A DNA stretch of 33,069 bases from JBMNSK01 sp050945155 (GTDB taxonomy: Bacteria > Actinomycetota > Coriobacteriia > Coriobacteriales > Eggerthellaceae), in NCBI GenBank assembly GCA_050945155.1, contig JBMNSK010000013.1, forward strand, positions 1 to 33,069. Reading direction: 5' to 3'. This document shows positions 7,343-14,577 of the stretch, one piece after another. Both the position numbers and the translations under genes were made by a program. The notes below the pieces were generated by a model that searched no databases, was not told where the DNA came from, and saw nothing but the letters and a program-made list of their open reading frames with translations. Position 1 is the first letter of the stretch. Every line of letters begins with the position of its first letter.

Positions 7343-8447
7343 ATCATCAAGAAGCGGCCTGGGACGGGGTCTTAACTCTTTACTTGGCGGAGCATACCAA
7401 GAAGGACAACCGGCTCCAGAGCCGGCTCCTCGCGAGCGTATAGAGGTTCGTGAAGAGCCTCATGAGCCGGTTCGTGAGAAAAAGGCTGTAAAAGAGCCTG
7501 CAAAACCGGTAGAGCGCCGCACAGAGGCCGAAAAACCAGCAGAACGCAGCGCTCAAGCTGAAAAACCTGCTGTAAATAAGGACGCAAAACCCGTAGATGA
7601 CCACAAAATCAATGAAGAGAAGATAGAGATCAAGGCGGTAGCAGAGCGGGAACCGGATGAAATACCGATAAAAGACATCAAGCCGAACCCGAATCAGCCT
7701 CGTACCAACTTCAACAAGGACGAAATAGAGGAATTAGCAGCTTCTATTGAGCGGGAGGGCCTACTTCAGCCGCTTTTGGTTCGTCGCGTGCCTAGCGGTG
7801 GCTATCAAATTATTGCTGGTGAGCGCAGGTGGCAAGCCTGCAAGATGCTTGGCATGGAGAAAGTTCCCGTACGTATTAAGGAAGCAGATAGCGATAAAGC
7901 TATAGAACTTGCCATTGTTGAGAACGTTCAGAGATCTGATTTAAACCCCATTGAAGAGGCTTATGGCTATAAACGCATGATGGAGCGCAGCAATATGTCG
8001 CAAACCGAGGTTGCGCAAGCTGTGTCAAAGGCGCGTTCCACGATTGCGAACGCATTAAGACTTTTAGATTTGCCAGAAGAAGCCCAGAAACTTCTCTATG
8101 AAGAGAAGATAACCGCAGGTCATGCCCGTGCAATCCTCCAAGTACCAACAGCTGAAGGTAGAGAAAAACTTACCGAGCGCATCGTTGCGGATAAGCTTTC
8201 TGTGCGTAAAGCTGAGGACTTAGCGCGGCTTATGTCTGGGCGTCCGACGCCAAGCGAGGAATCAACCAGGGTTGCAACTCCAAAGTCCTATAAAAAAGTA
8301 GCGAAAGCTTTGCGTGATACGCTTGGGCGCAATGTTCGCGTAAAGATAGTTAAAGGCAAAAGTAAGGTTGAAATAGAATTTGAGGACGAGGAAGACCTGA
8401 AAAAGCTTTTCTCGCAAATCACCGAGTTTGCCTCTGAAGAAGCATAA
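7335..8447 (+). CDS. parB: Chromosome-partitioning protein ParB (Spo0J), CTP-dependent clamp
   Basis: ParB loads on parS and spreads as a CTP-dependent sliding clamp that recruits SMC and stimulates ParA. The product has a short basic N-terminus (SGLGRGLNSLLGG) likely to contact ParA, a charged Pro/Glu/Lys-rich linker (about 22-105), the ParB/Srx fold with IKPNPNQPR, the CTP-binding GERRW (162-166) and ENVQRSDLNPIEEA (196-209), a helix-turn-helix (SQTEVAQAVSKARSTIANAL), and a C-terminal dimerisation segment. It starts at a GTG overlapping parA. The linker is longer than in B. subtilis Spo0J. A terminator follows the gene. Confidence 0.96.
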   Translation: MAKSSRSGLGRGLNSLLGGAYQEGQPAPEPAPRERIEVREEPHEPVREKKAVKEPAKPVERRTEAEKPAERSAQAEKPAVNKDAKPVDDHKINEEKIEIKAVAEREPDEIPIKDIKPNPNQPRTNFNKDEIEELAASIEREGLLQPLLVRRVPSGGYQIIAGERRWQACKMLGMEKVPVRIKEADSDKAIELAIVENVQRSDLNPIEEAYGYKRMMERSNMSQTEVAQAVSKARSTIANALRLLDLPEEAQKLLYEEKITAGHARAILQVPTAEGREKLTERIVADKLSVRKAEDLARLMSGRPTPSEESTRVATPKSYKKVAKALRDTLGRNVRVKIVKGKSKVEIEFEDEEDLKKLFSQITEFASEEA

Positions 8448-8466
8448 GCGGATAGAAAGACACAAG

Positions 8467-8497
8467 AATAAATGCCTCCTTCGGGGGCATTTATTTT
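8467..8497. terminator. Bidirectional terminator between parB and rlmN
   Basis: AATAAATGCC (8467-8476) pairs with GGCATTTATT (8486-8495), with further pairing toward a short loop, and both strands have T-rich exits. It serves plus-strand parB and minus-strand rlmN and overlaps the rlmN stop codon. Confidence 0.85.
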
Positions 8498-9516
8498 GCC
8501 TTATTCGCCAACTGTCCACATGCTCCATCAATATCGCTGCCTTTTGATTTCCGAATTGTTGCGCTAATTCCACTTGCATTAATTCGGTCAGCCCAGTAAT
8601 TCATAGTTTCGGGCGTGGATGGCTGATAGCGCGAATAATCGGTCTGATTCAGTGGAATAAGGTTGACGTGACATAAAAGGCCCTGACAAAAGCTCAGAAG
8701 CGCCTCGAGGTCTTCTTTTTGGTCATTAACACCCCGCATGAGCGCATATTCGAAGCTCACACGCCTATTCGTTTGGTCTATATACGTGCTCAGAGCACCT
8801 TTTAGAGCAACGAGTGGGTAGTTTTTAAGTGTAGGCATAAGGTCATTGCGCAATTCCTGCCTTACAGAGTGCAGTGATACGGCAAGGGTGAACTGCTCAG
8901 GCTCTTGGGCGAGGTTTAAAATCCCAGGAATTATTCCACAGGTAGATATGGTGAGGTGGCGAGCGCCGATATTAAGCAGTTTTGGGTGGTTAAGTATATG
9001 AAGAGCCTCAATTGTGTTCTCATAATTGAGGAGTGGCTCACCTTGCCCCATAAAAACCACGCTTGAAATACGAAATTCCGCATCTTCGCGACCCAGGTTC
9101 ACCTGATCAACAATTTCACCTACGCTTAAGTTTCTAGTAAACCCTGCTTTTCCCGTAGCGCAGAAAGAACAAGCCATAGGACAGCCAGCCTGCGTTGAGC
9201 AGCAGACTGAGTATTTTCCTAAGCCGGTCGGAATAAGGACGGTTTCAATGAGCGCCCCATCATATAAACGAGAAAGATATTTTTGAGTGCCATCTTGAGA
9301 AATTTGCTTGTCTATAACTTCAGGACCGTACAAAGGATGGCTTTCACGCAAGGTCATGCGGAGTTCTTTTGAAAGGTTGGTCATATCGTCGTAGGACTTG
9401 CTAGATTTAAGATAGAGCCATGAGGCTATTTGGTCTGAACGGAAGCGGGGGAGACCCAGTTCAGCACAAAGATTTTTAAGTCCATTGAGCGAATATGTTT
9501 TGATCGGCGTATTCAT
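8491..9516 (-). CDS. rlmN: 23S rRNA (adenine(2503)-C2)/tRNA methyltransferase RlmN
   Basis: RlmN is a radical-SAM enzyme that methylates C2 of A2503 in 23S rRNA (and A37 of some tRNAs). The [4Fe-4S] motif CPMACSFC gives C112, C116 and C119; the catalytic C-terminal cysteine is C333 (GACGQL). Other family motifs are VVFMGQGEPLLNY, LTISTCGIIPGI and SLHSVRQELRN. I chose the ATG at 9516 (341 residues); the open frame extends upstream but through a promoter and parS. A TATAAT on the minus strand ends only 7 bases before this ATG and no Shine-Dalgarno is seen, so the mRNA may be leaderless. It is divergent from ddl. Confidence 0.95.
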   Translation of the reverse strand: MNTPIKTYSLNGLKNLCAELGLPRFRSDQIASWLYLKSSKSYDDMTNLSKELRMTLRESHPLYGPEVIDKQISQDGTQKYLSRLYDGALIETVLIPTGLGKYSVCCSTQAGCPMACSFCATGKAGFTRNLSVGEIVDQVNLGREDAEFRISSVVFMGQGEPLLNYENTIEALHILNHPKLLNIGARHLTISTCGIIPGILNLAQEPEQFTLAVSLHSVRQELRNDLMPTLKNYPLVALKGALSTYIDQTNRRVSFEYALMRGVNDQKEDLEALLSFCQGLLCHVNLIPLNQTDYSRYQPSTPETMNYWADRINASGISATIRKSKGSDIDGACGQLANKAK

Positions 9517-9523
9517 CGCGGTG

Positions 9524-9552
9524 ATTATAGCGTATCCTGCGGTCTGGTGTTT
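9524..9552 (-). promoter_or_regulatory. Probable rlmN promoter, leaderless, -35 zone inside parS
   Basis: On the minus strand a perfect TATAAT occupies 9529 down to 9524, seven bases before the rlmN ATG. The 17-bp-spaced -35 position (9552-9547) falls in the parS palindrome and is a weak hexamer. Transcription would start at or next to the start codon. Confidence 0.5.
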
Positions 9553-9563
9553 CACGTGAAACA
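9548..9563. promoter_or_regulatory. parS centromere site 3
   Basis: TGTTTCACGTGAAACA is a perfect parS palindrome in the rlmN-ddl divergent intergenic region, 1.1 kb downstream of parB. It is the third site within 4.8 kb. Confidence 0.95.
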
Positions 9564-9619
9564 TTTTTAATTGTGACTTCATTGAGATTGTTCGGAAACT
9601 TTGTTTGAAAGAAGGTTTG

Positions 9620-10564
9620 ATGAACAAGATTAATCCAAGTAATTATAAGGTAGCCCTCCTCGCCGGCGGCGACAGCGGTGAACGCGAAATTTCTCTCGCT
9701 TCGGCAGAAGGAGCAAAGAAGGCTCTTACAGAGGCGGGTTTTAAACTTGAGCTCTTAGATACGGCACGTCGGGAAGATCTCGGCCGCCTTATTACTGAAG
9801 ACTTCGATGTGGCTTTCATTTGTCTGCATGGCAAAAACGGTGAGGATGGAACCATCCAGGGAATGCTCGAGATTTTAGGGATTCCCTATACAGGTTCCGG
9901 TGTTTGGTCCAGTGCAACGGCCATGGATAAGACAAAGGCAAAGGACGTCTATATCAAGAACGGCATCCCTACGCCCAAAGCAACCAGGCTGGTAAGAGGT
10001 CTTCCTTACAAGATAAGCAATATCGTCAATGAGGTTGGCCTTCCTTGCGTAGTTAAACCAGCGACAGACGGCAGTGCCCTTGGTGTTCATATGGTTTTTG
10101 ATGAAAAAGATTTGGGAGCCGCTATCGAAGAGACCTTTAAAATTGATTCGCTGGTTATTGTGGAGCGCTATGTTTCAGGCAAAGAGTTAACCGTGGCGGT
10201 GATTGGAAATGATGACGCCTATGCGCTGCCGGTTATCGAAATTGTTCCAATAAACAGTTTCTATGACTTTGAGTCAAAGTATGCACCCGGTGGTTCAAAA
10301 CACATTTGCCCAGCTCAAATAGGTAAAAAGGAAACGGAACTTCTGCAGAACCTTGCCGTGAGGGCCCATGAGGTGCTTGAGTGTAAGGGCATGTCACGCA
10401 CTGACTTTATCCTGGATGATTCCGGAGCAGCTTGGACTCTTGAAACCAACACCATCCCTGGGATGACATCTACCTCCTTGCTCCCTGATGCTGCAAAAGT
10501 TGCTGGCATCTCTTTTGCAGAGCTCTGCACCGAACTTATTGCCTTAGCACTCGAAGCCAAGTAG
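9620..10564 (+). CDS. ddl: D-alanine--D-alanine ligase
   Basis: Ddl is a cytoplasmic ATP-grasp enzyme joining two D-alanines for the peptidoglycan stem peptide. The 314-residue product has the N-terminal HGKNGEDGTIQG and IPYTGSG motifs, the ATP-grasp lysines in CVVKPATDGSALGV, the omega-loop tyrosine region FYDFESKYAPGG, and the metal-binding LETNTIPGMTSTSLLP. The usual NEVN is LETN here, keeping Glu and Asn. The ATG at 9620 has GAAAGAAGG just upstream; a TTG at 9605 is less likely. The KY in the omega loop favours D-Ala over D-lactate as second substrate (family knowledge). Confidence 0.95.
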   Translation: MNKINPSNYKVALLAGGDSGEREISLASAEGAKKALTEAGFKLELLDTARREDLGRLITEDFDVAFICLHGKNGEDGTIQGMLEILGIPYTGSGVWSSATAMDKTKAKDVYIKNGIPTPKATRLVRGLPYKISNIVNEVGLPCVVKPATDGSALGVHMVFDEKDLGAAIEETFKIDSLVIVERYVSGKELTVAVIGNDDAYALPVIEIVPINSFYDFESKYAPGGSKHICPAQIGKKETELLQNLAVRAHEVLECKGMSRTDFILDDSGAAWTLETNTIPGMTSTSLLPDAAKVAGISFAELCTELIALALEAK

Positions 10565-10636
10565 GGAAGTACCAAAAAAGCAGGGAAGCCATAACAATTG
10601 ATGGCATGACCCCAGAATCTGTTGTCTTTTCGCGTA

Positions 10637-11278
10637 CTAAAAAACGCCGCAGGACTTTAAGCCATAAACAACCGCGGCGACCACCGCAAGCAAAAAGATC
10701 CAACTCACCACATAGCAGCCCTTATTGCCTTTACGACCCTGCTCCACCAGGGATTCGGTTGCGGTGCGGTGATCTTTAATGATGGCGGTCCCTTCCTTTT
10801 TCTTTTGCTTAGGAAGCTTTTGCGAGGGGAGCCAGTCGCCATTCGTTTCGACAATGCGCTCTGCCATCTGAGCGCCGAGGTCAATTTTTAATCTTGTGCC
10901 CGAAGCGATAACTTCTGAGATACCTTTCACGAAATTGTCGAATGCTTCTTCATGTTTTGGGTCATAGCCGAACACTGCCATTTCGCCCCAGTATTCACCC
11001 TCGTCATCGTTTTCGCTGAAGCACACTAAAGAAAGAACAGCGCGTACCTTCCATCCGCGGGCAAGGAGCAGGCGTATTTTTCGCGTATCTTTATTATTGA
11101 AATAGCCAATATTCGTATCGAATTTATTGAAGAGCACAGCTCGCTCAGGAGTTTTGTCTTTTTCTATCCTTATTTCAAATTCGTCGCCAACAAGGCAGTT
11201 GGCGCCTAATAAAATAGCTGCGTCAGTTTTTGAATACGTTTCAAAGCGGGCATAGAAACCCTCATATATTTCAGGCAT
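10637..11278 (-). CDS. Unknown protein: HIRAN-like N-terminal region, basic linker, C-terminal membrane anchor
   Basis: No named family is recognised with certainty. The 213-residue protein has a globular N-terminal part (1-145), a Lys-rich linker (153-162), and one hydrophobic helix near the end (about 188-206) followed by GLKSCGVF, giving a tail-anchored layout with the N-terminus in the cytoplasm. Residues about 30-85 (GDEFEIRIEKDKTPERAVLF, then NIGYFNNKDTRKIRLLL and a Trp-Lys-Val strand) resemble the HIRAN pattern of GDEL-type strand, IGY turn and helix ending in a small sheet; this is weak pattern recognition only. A good AAGAGGAAA Shine-Dalgarno precedes the ATG. It is divergent from the DinG-like helicase gene with about 119 bp between them. 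Confidence 0.8.
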   Translation of the reverse strand: MPEIYEGFYARFETYSKTDAAILLGANCLVGDEFEIRIEKDKTPERAVLFNKFDTNIGYFNNKDTRKIRLLLARGWKVRAVLSLVCFSENDDEGEYWGEMAVFGYDPKHEEAFDNFVKGISEVIASGTRLKIDLGAQMAERIVETNGDWLPSQKLPKQKKKEGTAIIKDHRTATESLVEQGRKGNKGCYVVSWIFLLAVVAAVVYGLKSCGVF

Positions 11279-11397
11279 GGTTTCCTCTTACGTTCGCTGT
11301 GATTCACTCTGCAGGGTGTATCTTGTAATCTTAGTAATAGTAAACGCAGCACTGAGAATATGACAAGCAAGCGTTACCAAGCAAAGGTAGTAGGGGC

Positions 11398-14385
11398 ATG
11401 ACGTCGCAAAACACACCAGAAAACAAAACAAACGCCCAGCTCAATGCCTATATTCTTGATGGTACACCTGAAGAAATTCGCGAGCGATATGCCTCTTTGG
11501 TCGAAGCTGCTTCTCGGGCAGACTATGAGATTTATGACAACAATCTGGTTGTAGTTGACACCGAAGCCACAGGCTTTTCTTTTCACCATGACGAGCTTAT
11601 TCAGATAGCAGCAGCCCGCATCGAAAACGGTGAGATAGTCGACTGGTTTATTACCTTTGTGAATCCCGGACAAGCTATTCCTGAAAACATTGTGCATCTA
11701 ACCCATATTCATGACGAAGATGTTGCAGAGGCGCCTACGCCTTCGGAAGCACTCGAACAGCTCGTTGACTTTGTTGGCGATGCGCGCCTTGTGGCGCACA
11801 ATGTTGGTTTTGATAAAACATTTCTCACGAAACACCCCCAAGGCTATCCGCTGCTAGAACATACATGGATTGACTCGCTTGATCTTGCCCGTATTGCGCT
11901 TCCTCGACTGAAGTCGCACCGGCTCATTGACCTTGTTCATGCATTTGGGGCACCTGTGTCTACCCACCGAGCTGATGCAGATGTTGCGGCAACCGCCTAT
12001 GTTCTGCGCGTTCTCTTGGCAGCGATAGACGCCATGCCAAACGCTTTGGTTTCTGCGATTGCGCAGTTTGGGACCGATGAGAGCTGGTCATCGCGGGAGG
12101 TCTTCTCTTATTTTGCGCAGAAAAAAGGTGCGACCGACGTGAAGCTTTCGCTTTCAGCTTTACGTAAAAGCCGCCTTGAGAAGACAGAAAATGCGCGCGC
12201 GAAAATTGATGCGGAGCTTATTTCGGAGGATACAGAGAGAACACTTGTCTTTCCCGATGAAGAAACTCTCGACCAAGCGTTTAGCGAAGATGGGCTTATG
12301 GGGAAGATATATGAGAACTACGAGCCTCGTTCAGAGCAGGTGCGTATGGCGCAGGCGGTGCGCGATGCATTTAAAACATCATCGAATCTTGTTATTGAGG
12401 CAGGAACAGGTGTTGGAAAGTCACTAGCATATCTTGTACCCGCCGTGCTAACTGCACGGGCAAACAATATTACCGTCGGTGTAGCGACAAAGACAAATGC
12501 CCTACTTGACCAGCTAAATTATAAAGAATTACCAGCGCTTGCTCGGGCGCTCAAAGAGGAGGGACTTACTCCCGACCTATCGTTCGCCTCGCTTAAAGGT
12601 TATGCGCACTATCCCTGTCTTCATAAGGTGGATATGCTCCTTAGGCGTGGTCCTTCGATGGTTGAAGTAAATGGCCAGGAGGTATCGCAGGCACCGGCTT
12701 TTGCGGCCCTTTTGTCCTTTATCGAGCAAACAGGCTTTGACGACATAGACCAGCTGAAGTTGGATTTTCGCGCAATGCCGCGGTATCTCACCACGACAAC
12801 AAGCCATGAATGCCTTCGTTTCTCCTGCCCCTACTATCGTGGGGGATGCTTTGTTCACGGTGCCCGCCGTGCCGCCGAAAAGGCAGATATTTTGCTCACA
12901 AACCACAGTCTCTTCTTTAGGGACGTTGCGGTCTCAGGTGGTTTGTTGCCGCCGGTACGTTATTGGATTGTTGATGAGGCGCATAACGCAGAAGGGGAGG
13001 CTCGCAAGGCACTTTCCAAGACTTTTGAGACAATGACTGCCCTGCGTCTTGCGCGTCGCTTTAATAATCGTAGCGACGGCAAAAATATCTTTGAAGAAGC
13101 AGAGCAGAAAGTTTCATCTACCAGTGATTCAAACGAAAAGCTCTACCTCGCTCTTTCTTCAAAGGCGCAGCGGCTTGCTCAAACGTATGAAGACCAGGTA
13201 CATAAAGTTTGCCAGGCCATAAAATCGCTCACCGCACTTGATGCCAACAAGCGAAACAAAGGCTATGAGCGGCTTGAACTTTGGATTAACGATGACGTGC
13301 GGGCAAGTGAGCCTTTTAAAGTTCTTGAAGGTGAGGGAAGGGACCTCATTGAGGTTTCGGACAAGTTAGTAGAAACGAGCCAAGAGCTTGTTGGCTATCT
13401 CGAAGATGTCGAAGGCACCGCACAAATTCAGCGCGAAATTGCCGCATGTGCCCTCGATTTAAAAGATCTAAAGGATGCCCTTTCTATCATCCTCAAGACC
13501 GAAAACGACAACTATGCATTCTCTGCAACACTCTATCGCAAACAGGATAACCACAACGACCGCCTTGAAGCCCTGCTTATGAATGTGGGGGAGCGGATGA
13601 ATGACCTTTTCTATGGAAGAATCCACTCGGTTGTCTTTACTTCAGCAACCCTGACTATCAATTCGTCCTTTGATGTTTTTACCGCTGCTCTTGGTCTTAC
13701 GGAGTGCTCGGAGACCCAAACAAAAACACTGGCGCTTGATTCAAGTTTTGACTTCGATAACCGCATGAAGGTCTATGTGGTTGATGATTTGCCTGAGCCC
13801 AATGAGCCAGGATATCTTGAAGTGCTCGAAGAAGCGCTTGTTCAGATGCATGAAGCCATGCGTGGTTCTGCCCTTACTCTTTTTACCAACCGCAAGGACA
13901 TGGAGGCCTGTTTTGAGGCGGTTTCTCCGCGTTTGCGCGATATGGGGCTTCGCGTTGTTTGCCAGAAGTGGGGTGTGTCTGTCAAGGCCTTGCGCGATGA
14001 CTTTGTTGAGGATGAACATCTTTCTCTTTTCGCTCTAAAAAGCTTCTGGGAGGGTTTTGATGCCCCAGGTGCAACCTTAAAAGGTGTCCTTATTCCAAAA
14101 ATACCTTTTGCGAAACCAACAGATCCGCTGTCTTGTGAGCGTGCGCTTCGTGACGAGCGTGCTTGGGCACACTATGTTTTGCCGCAGGCGGTATTGGAGG
14201 TTAAGCAGGCTGCTGGAAGACTTATTCGTAAAAAAGACGACGAGGGCGTACTGATTCTGCTTGACCGACGTTTCGTCTCTAAACACTATGGACGGACATT
14301 TCTTAATTCTTTACAGAGCAAAAATATTGAAGTTTGCTCCGGTGCAGCTGTGGTTGAGGCGCTTGAAGAGCATTTTAGCCGCTAA
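11398..14385 (+). CDS. dinG: DEDDh 3'-5' exonuclease fused to DinG/XPD-type Fe-S helicase
   Basis: The protein joins a DnaQ-like exonuclease to a superfamily 2 DNA helicase. Exonuclease residues are D54 and E56 (VVVDTEATGF), D139 (HNVGFDK), and H190/D195 (HRADAD), a complete DEDDh set. The helicase has Walker A GTGVGKS (336-342), four cysteines spaced like an XPD/DinG [4Fe-4S] site (C407, C472, C477, C484), DEAH (526-529), the SATLT motif III region and QAAGRLIR motif VI. At 995 residues it matches fused DinG proteins. It probably acts on forked or damaged DNA or R-loops (family inference). The ATG has AAAGGTAG upstream. A hairpin terminator follows at 14470. Confidence 0.93.
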   Translation: MTSQNTPENKTNAQLNAYILDGTPEEIRERYASLVEAASRADYEIYDNNLVVVDTEATGFSFHHDELIQIAAARIENGEIVDWFITFVNPGQAIPENIVHLTHIHDEDVAEAPTPSEALEQLVDFVGDARLVAHNVGFDKTFLTKHPQGYPLLEHTWIDSLDLARIALPRLKSHRLIDLVHAFGAPVSTHRADADVAATAYVLRVLLAAIDAMPNALVSAIAQFGTDESWSSREVFSYFAQKKGATDVKLSLSALRKSRLEKTENARAKIDAELISEDTERTLVFPDEETLDQAFSEDGLMGKIYENYEPRSEQVRMAQAVRDAFKTSSNLVIEAGTGVGKSLAYLVPAVLTARANNITVGVATKTNALLDQLNYKELPALARALKEEGLTPDLSFASLKGYAHYPCLHKVDMLLRRGPSMVEVNGQEVSQAPAFAALLSFIEQTGFDDIDQLKLDFRAMPRYLTTTTSHECLRFSCPYYRGGCFVHGARRAAEKADILLTNHSLFFRDVAVSGGLLPPVRYWIVDEAHNAEGEARKALSKTFETMTALRLARRFNNRSDGKNIFEEAEQKVSSTSDSNEKLYLALSSKAQRLAQTYEDQVHKVCQAIKSLTALDANKRNKGYERLELWINDDVRASEPFKVLEGEGRDLIEVSDKLVETSQELVGYLEDVEGTAQIQREIAACALDLKDLKDALSIILKTENDNYAFSATLYRKQDNHNDRLEALLMNVGERMNDLFYGRIHSVVFTSATLTINSSFDVFTAALGLTECSETQTKTLALDSSFDFDNRMKVYVVDDLPEPNEPGYLEVLEEALVQMHEAMRGSALTLFTNRKDMEACFEAVSPRLRDMGLRVVCQKWGVSVKALRDDFVEDEHLSLFALKSFWEGFDAPGATLKGVLIPKIPFAKPTDPLSCERALRDERAWAHYVLPQAVLEVKQAAGRLIRKKDDEGVLILLDRRFVSKHYGRTFLNSLQSKNIEVCSGAAVVEALEEHFSR

Positions 14386-14469
14386 ATTTTATCTCAAGAC
14401 GGTCACAATCTCATGTTTTTCCCTGCTTTTTTCTCCCATGAGCGCTACATTACTGTCCAAGGGGGAATC

Positions 14470-14495
14470 AAAAACAGCTAATTTTCGCTGTTTTA
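14470..14495. terminator. Hairpin terminator after dinG
   Basis: AAAAACAGC and GCTGTTTT form an 8-bp stem with the loop TAATTTTC. The stem ends in Ts on the plus strand. The remaining bases of the 192-bp gap contain the promoter of the next gene and no ORF. Confidence 0.6.
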
Positions 14496-14518
14496 TCTGG
14501 TAGAGGGCATAAATAATC

Positions 14519-14524
14519 TATAAT
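14519..14524 (+). promoter_or_regulatory. -10 box of the M28-like gene
   Basis: A perfect TATAAT lies 53 bp before the start codon at 14578, and AAGGAAACTGAAAGG gives a Shine-Dalgarno region. The -35 position (TCTGGT) is a poor match, so the promoter may need an activator or lie elsewhere. Confidence 0.4.
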
Positions 14525-14577
14525 TTATCTATTCATACCCAGACAAGAGCGGGTTAAGGAAACTGAAAGGCAAGCCG

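Noticed and set aside
8491..9627. Longer rlmN start at 9627
   Set aside because: The extra 37 codons run through a TATAAT promoter and a parS site, and the shorter protein begins where family members start.
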